Source: Hawksworthiomyces lignivorus | Lineage: Eukaryota; Ascomycota; Sordariomycetes; Ophiostomatales; Ophiostomataceae | Length of the DNA stretch: 64,000 nucleotides | Assembly (NCBI GenBank): GCA_002917075.1 | Contig: NTMA01000133.1 | Coordinates: 1-64,000, forward strand | Direction of reading: 5' to 3' | Part shown: piece after piece, positions 49,440 through 59,815 of the stretch | Numbering within the stretch: position 1 is the stretch's first letter | How the letters are laid out: every line of letters starts with the position of its first letter | The notes under the pieces: model-generated | What the model saw: only the letters and a program-made list of their open reading frames with translations | What the model was told of the DNA's origin: nothing | Databases searched by the model: none | Position numbers and translations under genes: made by a program

Positions 49440-50601
49440 AGCTTTCTTAGCCACACATCGAATTTCGCCTTGTGAGCTTCGGACTACGAAGGCGATACGA
49501 CATGTGAAATTATAGCGTACTCCGTATTTATTAGCAGGTCGTCAGCGGCGAAAAAGGTGGACCAGAATACTGGGTCTCAGACAGCAACACACGCCGCAAC
49601 ACTGCAACACTGCAACACACCAAATCAAGAGGCCGTGTCGTATTTTCGGGTGCTCTTCGTCTTGTCCCGTCCCCCCATCACCTTCTATAACGAGCATGTA
49701 TTGTATATGTATTATCTGTTTCAAACATCCAGTGCTGTTCTCCGTTTGTCCTTTTTCATATTTTCTCTCTGCTGCTAATGCAAACTTGAATACTACTCGT
49801 ACTCAGCGCATCGAACTGACTATCCCGAACAGCCTTACCTTACTCGATAGTCCGCATTGGGAACTCCATGCCCTACTCCGCACTCTCTACAACATCTGCT
49901 GATACTACTCTTTCAACTGTGAACTGCATACTCTACTATTAACGTCCTCCCTCCCCCTCCCCAAAAAAGTAGACAGCTCTTATATGTTGTGTATGTAGAG
50001 AGCACACACTATTATGCCATATTACTCCGTATTCGTAGTCTGCAGAATTGCTCGCAAAACCCGGCTGAGCTACATTGCTGCACGCTATTGGCGGATGACC
50101 GCCTCGCTCAGCTCCACCTCATCTCCAACTCTTCTCGCTTGGGCTGTCTCGGCCTGCCATGGTCAGCTATGGCGTTGTATGGCTCTGTTTGGCGCTGTAA
50201 TATGGCCCAGCGCTGGTGTCTCTTTATTTAATGGAGTCGCTTTCATTAACTGCGCTGTAATTACTATTTTCTAGTCGGCAACTCCACAAAAAAAAAGCCT
50301 GCCACAGCCGGCGAAAAAGTGACAATCTCCTCCAAGAAGAAAATAATCATACTAACTAAACTAGAAGGAAAAAAAAACTGCTCCATATACTTGTCTGCTT
50401 CCTCTTTGTACTCCCCAATCGTTTGGCTTGAAATTTGCTGATTTCTTCTCTTCTCCTGCGAACTTCGATTAACATTTTCGGCCCATCTTCATCGCTGCGT
50501 CGAACCTCTTTCGTGACCTCTCTCTCTCCACACCTCGCCTTTCCCAACTTTAGCCAAACCAGCCTCCATTCGCCCAATCGACCGTCTCCTCCTTTCCTCT
50601 C
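49069..50601. other. Intergenic region CYM1 / taxilin-like gene (distal part)
   Basis: About 1.5 kb. It contains the CYM1 promoter, a (TC)13 microsatellite at 49413-49439, and two copies of the TACTCCGTA-type motif near 49518 and 50023. No CDS was recognised. Confidence 0.55.
49413..49439. repeat. (TC)13 microsatellite
   Basis: An uninterrupted dinucleotide run upstream of CYM1, about 350 bp before its start. Confidence 0.95.
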
Positions 50602-51235
50602 ATGCCGTTCGTTCCCCTAACCTGATTTCCCTGCTGTTTTCCTGGCCTCAATCCTTCCCGACCGCCTGGCCAACGCCCTCTCATCATTTTCTCTCATCCC
50701 TGAACTCATCGTTGCCGCCAACTCCGGTCTCCGTGGCCCTTCTCGTCGACCTCATTCTCTCTACCAATCTGGAGGCTCCCTCGCATATTTCGGTCTTCTC
50801 CTCACGTTGTCTCGAAAATCCCTTCCGTTGGCGCCTATTTTTTTTCGCCTTTTTTTTATTTGTCGCTCGACCAGCAAGACAGCACACACAGTCTGATATC
50901 GGCAAACGAGGTCCCAAAAAGCCGACACTGCAGAGAGACGGGACAAGGAAAACGCACTATCTGCCGCGTTTCCAAGACCACTTGTGCTTCTCACCTCGAT
51001 ACCTCATTTCCGACCGGACCACGGACATTGTTTCAGCAATATTTCACACCTCGACGCCATTGCTGTTCGCTTTTCAGAGGTTTTTTCCCTTCACCGATAC
51101 TTCCCACCCAGGTCTGCTTCGTTCGGACGACCGCGATTGACTGGACATCTTGAAAGTATTCGAACTCGACTTCTCTCTTTTTTCGTCCTTTCTTGTTCCA
51201 GTGCAATCTCTCTTCCCCCCGTCGGCCTCTGTCAG
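50602..51235 (+). promoter_or_regulatory. AUG-free leader of the taxilin-like gene with a 7-codon uORF
   Basis: An ATG at 50602 opens a seven-codon ORF (MPFVPLT, 50602-50625). The 610 bases from there to the gene start at 51236 contain no ATG, and there is only this one ATG in the preceding kilobase. The strand is C/T-rich. This points to a long transcribed leader. Confidence 0.5.
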
Positions 51236-52475
51236 ATGTCCGCTTCCGCCACCCACACGCGACTGGCAACAAACGGCGCGATGGGACACACGCACGACGC
51301 TTCCGCCATGACAAACGGCCACGCCCACGACACACGGCCAGCGCCGCCGCCGCCGCCACCGCCGCCCGCATCTGCGTCCTCGTCCTCGACGCAGGCCGCG
51401 CCGACGCTCTCCAAGATCAAGCCAAACAAGCGGCAGCAGAATGTGGCGTCAAGCGAGGCATCGAAGCTCGTCGCCCAGAAGATTGCGCAGCTGGAGCTGG
51501 ACCAGGCGGGCGAGAAAGACCAGGAGATGGAGATTGGTAGGTTGTATTCCGTGGGACATGCCGCATCCTGGATTTGCACGTGAGGCTGATGATGTTTTTT
51601 TTTTTTGTAATGCTGCAGAGAAGGAAGTCCGAAAAGCCAGCCGCGAGCTGCACAGCCAGACGGCCAAGATGGACTCCTTACAAAAGATCGATCACCTGTC
51701 CCGGCGATGCACAGAGCTGCTGCACGAGATGAAGCGGCACGAGCGCGAGAGCCTGAAAAACAAAAAGCGCGCCGACCAGGTCCAGAAGGAGCGCGACCAG
51801 AGCCGGAGCGAGCTGAGCAAGACCATCGGTCTGAAGGAGAAGCTCGAGAAGCTGTGTCGCGAACTGCAAAAGGAGAATAATAAGCTCAAGGTCAGGACCT
51901 TTTTTTCGACTGTTCTTTTTACTATTATCATTGCTACTTTCCCATTCCCTTACGGAGATATGGTCGGTACAATATACGACTGGAGGCTAACATAGGTCTC
52001 GCACGAGCAGAACGAGAACCGAACGTTAAAAGCAAATGAGGTCTCCAACCTAAACTCTTGGGACCAGAAATATGCAACGCTCTTACAAAAGCTCGACGAC
52101 CTGCAAGAGGAGAAAGATCACCCAAAGAAGCAGGTTGTAGATGTCGAGCTAGATACATTGTATGCCCCTCCTTCTTTTCCCCTCTTCCCCCGTCCCATCT
52201 AACAGCTGCACAGATTCCGTGAACGGTTCAAGTCTATGATCGAGCAGTATGAGCTGCGCGAGCTTCACTTCCACTCCCTCATGCGGACCAAGGAACTGGA
52301 AGTGCAATATAATATGGCGCGGTTCGAGCGGGAGCGGAAACGCGCGGAAGCCGAGATCGCATTGTCACGACAGCTGAACGAGCAGGTCCAGGCCTTTTCC
52401 CGGACAGAAAGCGATCTCCGGAACCAGCTGAACCTCTACGTAGAAAAGTTCAAGCAGCTGAGCTTACCGCCATGA
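51236..52475 (+). CDS. Taxilin-like coiled-coil protein, C-terminus missing
   Basis: Four exons, 51236-51536, 51619-51890, 51996-52159 and 52214-52475, encode 332 aa. The N-terminus is His/Pro-rich and disordered. From about residue 95 the protein is a continuous coiled coil with taxilin family (PF09728) hallmarks: LHSQTAKMDSLQKIDHLSRRCTELL, KLEKLCRELQKENNKLK, FRERFKSMIEQYELRELHF and VQYNMARFERERKRAEAE. Animal taxilins bind syntaxins and act in vesicle traffic. The frame ends LSLPP-stop right after LNLYVEKFKQ, where family members continue for roughly 100 conserved residues. No remnant of that part is found in the next 500 bp in any frame. Exon 4 uses the second AG (52212-52213); the first one (52203-52204) gives a wrong frame. 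Function of a truncated product is unclear. Confidence 0.85.
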
Positions 52476-54637
52476 ACCGCACGGCGAGCCAGCACGATAC
52501 TGCGCACGCTCTCCCGCACGCGCCTTTCGCACCGAGTCTGATTCTCGCCCCACCCCATGGAGCTGCAGAAAACGAAGACGGGTGCCGACCATCAACAAAG
52601 AGGGACGGAATCTATAGTGACCTTTCCGCGAGGCACGACGCATGGAAACGAGGGGCTGTGGTGGCACGGCAAAAGGAACAGAACCTCTGAAAAGATGGCA
52701 ACGACCTGAATTCAAGTGGGGGTATCAAGGCGGCGCGAACTCTATCGGCGGCGGGCATAGTAAATGTGGACTCGAAGTGCTTCATGGCGGCGGCAATTGC
52801 AGCAGTCGAATATTGCATCCTGCGGGTTCTTGCTCAGATGACGACTGCCTCGAGTCCCCAACCTCGGAATCTTCCACGGCGGATGACCATATGGACGGAA
52901 TAATGGGCGAACGAGAGTATCACCCAAGCCGAATTTAACGACCACAACCACTGCCGCTCTACCTGCACCGCCAGAAGCCTATCTCCTTCGGCGACAGCGA
53001 GTGCCATACCAGATGTTGCAGGAAATTTCTGCGAGATTTTATCTAGACAGCACTTGCCGATAGCGCCAAACCACGCCTCCCGGTCCATAGAGCTAACTTG
53101 CCGTGCCCTCTGCTGCGCTCTCTTCGAATGTGCAGCTGTTACCTGTGTATCTTGTAACTTGTATATATATACATATATAATTAACATTAACATGCTTTGG
53201 GCTCTACACCAGCGCCTGGAGCCTCTGGAGCTTGTCTTAGCATTTTGGGAGGAGGGTATGATAACATACGCATCACACAAAACTCAGTGTCCAGAGCTCA
53301 TTGCATCTCATGCCATCCAAGGCCTCTTATCTTGCAACAACCAATAAATATAATACATACCTCCATCACGCTATAACGCTCAGTCATATGGTTTGTCATT
53401 CGTAGTATAGCAGAAGATAAGACTGGTTTAGCTTCCGTCGAGCATCTGCAACGATTGATTTAGAAAAAAGCGTCTTATCTTGGTCGAGATGGCCATGCTT
53501 CTAACACACATAAGCAGCCTGAAGACTGCCCAAGATAGCAGATTATGCCGCATCTTTTTTGACAGGCTGGATGATGTAATGCAGCTGCAATTGTAATTGC
53601 AGGACGCTTATGCTGGAAGGCCCCACCCAGCCACCCCAGTTTTTCCACTGTCCAGGAAGGCACCGACCACCCGCCATGTTGCTCCTTCCGTCGGCTTTTA
53701 CCAGTTTTGTTGTTTTTTGTCTTGCCCTTACTATGGGCACCTCTGATTAATTGCATATTACGATAATTGTTGTCTGACTTTCTTACCACAGAAGGAACGA
53801 AAGAAGCGCGCCGCTTCCCTTTTGCTGATCCATTTTCTTTCTTCTTTTTGATTCTTCATTCTTTTGTTCTTATCTTTTGTGCTTCATATATATCTTCTGT
53901 CTTCTTCTCTCCCACCCTCTCCTTTCTCTTCTTTTTCTTTCTGTCACTCAGCAGCTGTCGTGTTTTTGCGCCATAAAACATCTGCCAAATTAAAGAGCGA
54001 ATCGAGTGATGGCCGACATTCGAGCCGTTGTCCGACCTGCATCCAAAACAGACGAAACAAATTCAGCCACATCGACGACCGGATTTGTGTACAAGCAACA
54101 GAGAATGCAACAGAGCCAGCTTGGTTAGGAGCGCCATCGCATACGAGACACAGCATTGGACGAGGTGACAGGCGAACAGCAAGAAAAAGCAGCGGCAGAG
54201 CCCATTGTTTGGGTCTTCTGTGCTTGGTTTTTTTGGTCGAGCGCCGGCTGCCAGCCGTGCCTCTATTCTTCTTTTGTCCCTTCCCCTCACTCTTCCATTT
54301 GTCAACGTTATCTCTGGGTCACGATCCGTCAGCGCGCTTCCGGTCATTTCTCCATTCCTTTTCCTGTGTCTCTCCCTCTTCATGGGTATTCAGACGGCGA
54401 TTCATCCCCGACGACCTTTTGCTGTCTGGTCGCGATTGATAACAATTGCGCCTGCCCTAGAATTTTCGAGAATTCTGCCGCGATTTCTCTAACGAGGAGG
54501 GAGGCTGCTCGGCGACACACGACCGCGCTTAGCGCCTTGTCTCGCCTCGGCATAGACGACCGCTTTCCTGTGCAGTTCGAAACGAAGTGTACATTCTCTC
54601 ATTTTCTTTTTTTCTCCTTTCAATTTCCCCACGCACC
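52476..54637. other. Gene-free interval after the taxilin-like gene
   Basis: About 2.2 kb. There is no taxilin remnant and no recognisable CDS on either strand. The last 800 bp are C/T-rich on +, consistent with a leader for the next gene. A 36-codon uORF candidate (54382-54492, MGIQTAIHPR...) lies in it. Confidence 0.5.
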
Positions 54638-56593
54638 ATGGCCGCTTTCTTGGAAGATCCGCGGCTGCGGCAGCGGTGGAATCAGATCTCCCACAATGCC
54701 GAGGCCGTCACCGAAAACGCTGCGGCCGGCATCTGGACATTTCAGCACACTTACGTCACGCCCTGTTTATCCTCCCTGGGAGAGGCCGTAGACGCTTGCA
54801 CGAGCGTCTGTCTCGGCGACCGTGAAGAGCGCGCCCGCCGGCAGCGTGAACTAGCACGGGGCGCCCATCGTCCTCGTGCCGAGTACAGCTTCGACTTTTA
54901 CGATGACTGGTATGACGACTTCAACGACGACGGTTATGATGACGGTGTAGTCGACGGCGACGGCGTCGATCGACCAGGTGGCAGCGGCATTGGAAGTATC
55001 TTCGACCGGGGTTTCTTTGGCAGCTGGCGCGGCAGCCGTGCCGAGGACTGGGACCGACTGCTAGCCGGATCAGGGTCAACACGCGGTCGACATACTGATG
55101 CAGACGCAGGGGACGGCGACCACCAAGACGGCGGTACGGGCGGCGGAGCAGCAAGAGTTGCAAACGAGATTGTAGACCAGCCGAGGAGGGGGCGCGGCAT
55201 GAGCTACAGCACGCGCACCATACGGCGAAAAGTGCCAGACATTCGCGATGACCCGACAGTCATCCCCAGCACGGCTCCACTGGGCTTTCTGAGTCGGCTG
55301 CCATTCAAAATTGGCGGGACGCTCCGGTATAAGCCTAGTGCGGCAAACCTCCGCGAGCACCCCATCGGAAGTAGCGGCAGCCATTACAACACTACCGGAA
55401 GCTTCCAGAACAGTATAAGTGGCCGAAGTGGTCGCGTACCTGGATCAGCGATGGCTACGAGAGGCGAACACGAACCATTATTAGGGGGAGGCGGCTCGGA
55501 CGACGAGGGTGGTCCTAGCGCTGCGCTCCGTCACCAGTACGGCGGGGCGGCCGAGGATCAGGAGCGGCGACCACGGCAGCAGCAGCACGAGTTTGGCTCG
55601 GATGCCGCTGCAGGCGCAGCTGACGGGCAGTCGCCATTAACAAATGTGACGACGCGCAACCGTAGCGGCACGACGGGCTCGGGCGACACCTCAGACTCCT
55701 TCCGCTCACGTGGGGACTTATTCCCGAGCGACGAGGAGGATGATGAGGATGCAGTACCGCTAGACGATGAATTCGCCGTGGCCCTGGACCGCGTGGACGA
55801 CCGAAGCAGCGGCCGAACACGATTCAGCAGTAGCAGCAGTCTGGCTCTTGCCGCCGCTGCCGCCGGCAGGCGCAAGGGCAAGAAGCGCGCCAGTACGGCG
55901 ACGTCGATCAGGAGTATGCTGTCACGAAGTGTGTCGCACACGACCATCGGCAGTGGCGCCGGCGGCGCATTATCATCATCTTTCCACTCATCCCAGTCAC
56001 CGCGCTCCCCGCCTGCCTCAATCAAGAAACGCCTCAGCTCGCTTTCACTGCCGATAGACGGGCTGGTACCGGAAGAACAGGCTGACGATGGTCGGCACGA
56101 ACAGGACGAGAACGCCGCCGCGGACATGAGCTTCGACGCCGATGTAGAAGACAGCGCGTCTATCGAGCATGCCGATGGATACTACGAGCACACCAACAAA
56201 CTCGAGACGGAAGGAGCAGCAACGCGGTCGCCTGGTGTGTTATCTATCGAGCAGCTACAGCTAGAAGAGGCACATGCCGCGCGGGAAGAAGACGCCGCCA
56301 TCGATCGCAAGCGCCAAGCCGCTGCGCGGCTAGCACAAGATCTTGGACTGATCGCTGAGGATAAAGCGCCTGCCGATAGCAGGGGAGAGACGGCGCGGGC
56401 AAACAACGCCAGCGACAACGACGGAGAGGAACCGAGCATGGGAACGGCTCCCGCTGGGACTGAGGTCTCGATCTCAGAGCCTAAAATAGTAGGCGGTCAT
56501 GAATCTACCGTTGTTGGTCCAGCTCCAACAGTTGTCGCAGCGACAAAGCCGGAACCGGAATTCGTTCCGGCAAGATTACCGCACTTTCGGTAA
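54638..56593 (+). CDS. Conserved-looking disordered protein of unknown function
   Basis: A single exon of 651 aa. I do not recognise a family. The first about 75 residues look folded and helical (FLEDPRLRQRWNQISHNAEAV, then FQHTYVTPCLSSLGEAVDACTSVCLGDRE). Then come an acidic/aromatic stretch (YSFDFYDDWYDDFNDDGYDDG, about residues 88-110), a Gly/Asp linker, a segment STRTIRRKVPDIRDDPTVIPSTAPLGFLSRLPFKIGG that may be a short conserved motif, a putative dileucine-like EPLL, and long Ser/Asp/Ala-rich disordered regions up to a short LPHF-R end. There is no signal peptide or membrane segment. High GC third positions and a continuous frame of nearly 2 kb support coding. The start is the ATG at 54638 in CACCATGG context. 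Confidence 0.75.
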   Translation: MAAFLEDPRLRQRWNQISHNAEAVTENAAAGIWTFQHTYVTPCLSSLGEAVDACTSVCLGDREERARRQRELARGAHRPRAEYSFDFYDDWYDDFNDDGYDDGVVDGDGVDRPGGSGIGSIFDRGFFGSWRGSRAEDWDRLLAGSGSTRGRHTDADAGDGDHQDGGTGGGAARVANEIVDQPRRGRGMSYSTRTIRRKVPDIRDDPTVIPSTAPLGFLSRLPFKIGGTLRYKPSAANLREHPIGSSGSHYNTTGSFQNSISGRSGRVPGSAMATRGEHEPLLGGGGSDDEGGPSAALRHQYGGAAEDQERRPRQQQHEFGSDAAAGAADGQSPLTNVTTRNRSGTTGSGDTSDSFRSRGDLFPSDEEDDEDAVPLDDEFAVALDRVDDRSSGRTRFSSSSSLALAAAAAGRRKGKKRASTATSIRSMLSRSVSHTTIGSGAGGALSSSFHSSQSPRSPPASIKKRLSSLSLPIDGLVPEEQADDGRHEQDENAAADMSFDADVEDSASIEHADGYYEHTNKLETEGAATRSPGVLSIEQLQLEEAHAAREEDAAIDRKRQAAARLAQDLGLIAEDKAPADSRGETARANNASDNDGEEPSMGTAPAGTEVSISEPKIVGGHESTVVGPAPTVVAATKPEPEFVPARLPHFR

Positions 56594-57549
56594 TGTAGAC
56601 TAGGAAAAGCAAAAGAATGGAGAAAGGCAGCAAGTTCCTTTCTCGGGCTCATAATGACGCTGGCTCAGCCGCCGGCACTCTATTGTACGATATAAACCTT
56701 AATTAGAAAGAGACCCAGAGGGCGAAAGGGGACAAGCCGGCAAGGCTTGCTCTATATAATACGATGTAATGAACTATAACTTTTATGGATACTACTGTCT
56801 GCTGCCCAGATCCATTCATGACACAGACTGCGGACGCTCATCTTCTAGACCTGATAGACAGCGCATCGGTGGAAGAGCGCAGTTGCATTACAGCCGTGGT
56901 ATTCAGCTGTATCGTGGAAGGGACTTCTTCAATGGTTCATTCCTTGTGAAGGAAACTGAAAATTCCCTAGCCATGCTCTAAAGCTTCTATTAATGAATAC
57001 AAATCTCCAGCGCACCCGAATAGCTATCAACTTCGGCCCGAAATGCAACAGAAACAGTATGTTCATAATAGGAGAAGAATGCGAATGACGCTATAAAACA
57101 GCTCTGGAAATTACCTGTAAATTTATACTGATGGCCTTGGGGAAATCCCCACACAATGCTGACGATAAGCCTCCTTTACTTGTGCCTCGGCAAGATTTAG
57201 CGTGCGGCATCCCCCGCAAAATCGAGTACTTAGTTTCCAACGCGGACAAGCACGGTCATCCACGGTCACCGTCTCACAGCTCCAGTCTCATTTCTTTTGG
57301 ATCTTCTTTTTTTATAATTCTAATCTGATTATTGGGATGTCACAAAATTGCTCTCTCGAATTGAGTAGTTTAGTAAAGTTTGCTTCTAAATAGCAGCAAC
57401 AGTACGACCCGAGCACAGGATACTTTAGCGATCTACAGATCGAGATCGCCTCACCTGACTTACACCACTAGACTGCCGTTTTTGCATAATTCCACACAGC
57501 TTCCCATCGTCTCCAGAAAAACCACCACATCACTGCCGCTCTTAAAGTC
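56594..57549. other. Intergenic region
   Basis: About 0.96 kb between two + strand genes: 3' flank and nitronate monooxygenase promoter. It is AT-rich near 56700-57380. Nothing else was seen. Confidence 0.6.
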
Positions 57550-58725
57550 ATGTCTGGTCCCATCTCTACGCCACTCACCAGCCTCCTCGGCATCCAGCAC
57601 CCCGTCGTGCTCGCCGGTATGGCCCGCGTCTCGGGCGGTTTGCTCGCCGCCGCCGTCAGCAACGCTAGCGGGCTCGGCGTAGTGGGCGGATTCCGCTTGA
57701 CGCCGGAGCAGCTGCGCGAGACGGTGGCAGAGCTCAAGGAGAACCTGGCGCGGCCAGACCTGCCGTTTGGCATCGACCTGGCGCTGCCGCAGGTGGGCGG
57801 CGGCGCGCGCGCGACCAACTACGACTACACGGCGGGAAAGCTGGACGAGCTGATCGACATTGTGATCGCGGAGAAGGCGGCGCTGTTTGTCAGCGCGGTG
57901 GGCGTGCCGCCCGCGTACGTGATCCGCCGGCTACACGACGCGGGCATCCTGGTCATGAACATGGTGGGCCACCCGAAGCACGCGGCCAAGGCGCTGGCGG
58001 CCGGCGTCGACCTGCTGTGCGCGCAGGGCACAGAGGGCGGCGGTCACACGGGTCCCGTGGCCGGCACGGTACTGATTCCGGCGGTGGTGGACGTGGCGCG
58101 CAAGGTGGCGGCGGAGCGCGCGGCGGCGGCCCGCGGAGGAGGAGACGCGCCTCGACGCTTCCCCCTGCAGACGCCGCTGGTGCTGGCGGCGGGCGGCATC
58201 GCGGACGGCCGCGGGCTGGCGGCGGCGCTGATGCAGGGGGCGGCGGGCGTGTGGGTGGGCACGCGGTTTGTGGCGTGCACCGAGGCCAACTGCAGCGAGC
58301 AGCACAAGCAGGCGGTGGTGACGTGCGGGCCCGACGACACAGACATTACGCTGGTGCTGACGGGCCGGCCGCTGCGCACGCGGCTCAACGGCTACCTGCG
58401 GCGGTGGCACCGCCACCCGGAGAAGATCCAGGAGCTGTGCCGCCGCGGCATCATCCCCTTTGAGCACGACCTCGAGAGCGAGGGCCGCCCGGGCCATGCC
58501 GGCGACGACGACACCGAGAGCCGCCTGGCGGCCGAGAAGGTCGCCCGCCGCGGCGGCGACGCCGAGGACGAGGACGAGGTCGACATGCCCTACCTCATGG
58601 GCCAGGTCGCCGGCAACATCACCAAGGTGCAGCCGGCCAAGGAGATCGTCGACGAGATGGTCGCCGGCGCCGTGGTCGCCCTGCGGCAGGGGCAGAGCTA
58701 CCTGGGCGAGCGGAGCAGGCTGTGA
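57550..58725 (+). CDS. Nitronate monooxygenase (2-nitropropane dioxygenase family)
   Basis: A single exon of 391 aa. FMN-dependent TIM-barrel enzyme (PF03060) that oxidises alkyl nitronates, such as propionate-3-nitronate, to aldehydes or keto acids plus nitrite. Landmarks are IQHPVVLAGMARVSGG near the N-terminus, GVVGGFR, the GPHPKHA-type GHPKHAAKALAAGVD, the catalytic-histidine segment CAQGTEGGGHTGP (H166), PLVLAAGGIADGRGLAAALMQGAAGVWVGTRFVACTEA, and a C-terminal fungal extension with an acidic stretch EDEDEVDMPYLMGQVAG. Fungal members often detoxify plant nitro compounds; that use here is inference. Third-position GC is extreme. It is convergent with the DUF7053 gene, 322 bp apart. Confidence 0.92.
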   Translation: MSGPISTPLTSLLGIQHPVVLAGMARVSGGLLAAAVSNASGLGVVGGFRLTPEQLRETVAELKENLARPDLPFGIDLALPQVGGGARATNYDYTAGKLDELIDIVIAEKAALFVSAVGVPPAYVIRRLHDAGILVMNMVGHPKHAAKALAAGVDLLCAQGTEGGGHTGPVAGTVLIPAVVDVARKVAAERAAAARGGGDAPRRFPLQTPLVLAAGGIADGRGLAAALMQGAAGVWVGTRFVACTEANCSEQHKQAVVTCGPDDTDITLVLTGRPLRTRLNGYLRRWHRHPEKIQELCRRGIIPFEHDLESEGRPGHAGDDDTESRLAAEKVARRGGDAEDEDEVDMPYLMGQVAGNITKVQPAKEIVDEMVAGAVVALRQGQSYLGERSRL

Positions 58726-59047
58726 AGGAGCGGTGTTTTATTTTTTTTTGTTCAAGAGGAGGAAATATGTATCCAAAAATGTAATATTTGCTAAATACTA
58801 TTGACCAAAAAGAGAGAGTCTATCTGTATATATGAGAAATTTGGCTGGCCACCTCTCCCCCCAAAAAATATGCACGCATGGTTTCTATGTCAAGATGAAA
58901 CGTGAAACGGAAACAAAAGAGCAGTCGGAATGCAAAATGCAAACGCCGTTCGCCCTCGACGAAAGCAACGTCCCCCTCTTCCATCTCCTCCGCCAATTCC
59001 TTCCCTCCTCCTGCCTGCAGGCCGAGAGCCGCCCGGGGGGAGAACAG
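58726..59047. other. Convergent 3' intergenic region
   Basis: About 320 bp shared 3' flank of the nitronate monooxygenase and DUF7053 genes, with no gene seen. Confidence 0.6.
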
Positions 59048-59815
59048 TTACTTGTTCTCCTGGTCCTTCTCCAGGCGGGAGATCATCTTGGCGTGGATCT
59101 GCTGCCACCCGTTCTCGCACAGGTTCTTGACCGTGCCGACGAGCAGCCGCGAGCAGTAGATGACAATCTCCTCGACCAGCTCCAGCTGGGCCGGGTCGGC
59201 CTCGGCGGGCGCCACCGTCCACGTCGTGTCCATGACGATGGACATGGGGCTGCGGATGCGCACAAACACGCCCTGCGCGGGCATGTCGGTCATCTCGTAC
59301 GTGCTGACCACGCGGGAGTCCCACAGGCCGGCCGGCAGCGTGTGCACGACGTCGGTCACGCGGAAGGTGCGGTTCTGGGGGGCGGCGGTAGCCGCCGCCG
59401 CCGCCGCCGCCGCCGCGCCGTTGGCCGCGACCTCCTTCTCCTTGGCCTCCAGCACCGCCCGCACCGCCGCCGGCAGCGGGTGCTCGCCCGCGGCGTCGGA
59501 CGCCAGCGCGGTCGCGGCCAGCCGCGCCTCCTCGTCGGCGTCCACGCGCACGCACTCGACGCTGTGCGGGCCGCAGCTCACAAAGAACTCGTGGTCCTGC
59601 AGCAGCTCGCGCACCGCCCGCTCGCTGTCTGTGCCAGCGGGCAGCGGCGTAGCGTGGCGGAGGGTGGCAGTGGTATTAAAGACTGGAGTGAGAGGAGGGG
59701 GGAGCAAAGGGAGAAAGGGGGAGGGAGAGAAGAGGTGGGGTTAGCTCAGCCTTGGTACAAGAGAAGAAGAAGCCGCCATCAGGTGAGGCGAAGGCCAGAA
59801 CTGCTTACGAGACAT
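59048..59815 (-). CDS. DUF7053-like protein
   Basis: Two exons on the minus strand: a 7-nt first exon 59815-59809 (Met-Ser plus one base) and 59682-59048, giving 213 aa. The intron 59808-59683 has donor GTAAGC and acceptor TCCAG. The joined N-terminus reads MSLFNTTATLRHATPLPAG, the usual beginning of fungal DUF7053 proteins. The rest fits the fold: RAVRELLQDHEFFVSCGPHS, RTFRVTDVVHTLPAGLWDSRVVSTYEMTDMPAQGVFVRIRSPM, and the final CENGWQQIHAKMISRLE helix. The family is fungus-specific, of START/SRPBCC-like appearance, and has no assigned function. An Ala run encoded by a (GCC)n tract (about 59391-59417) sits in the middle. No signal peptide. Confidence 0.77.
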
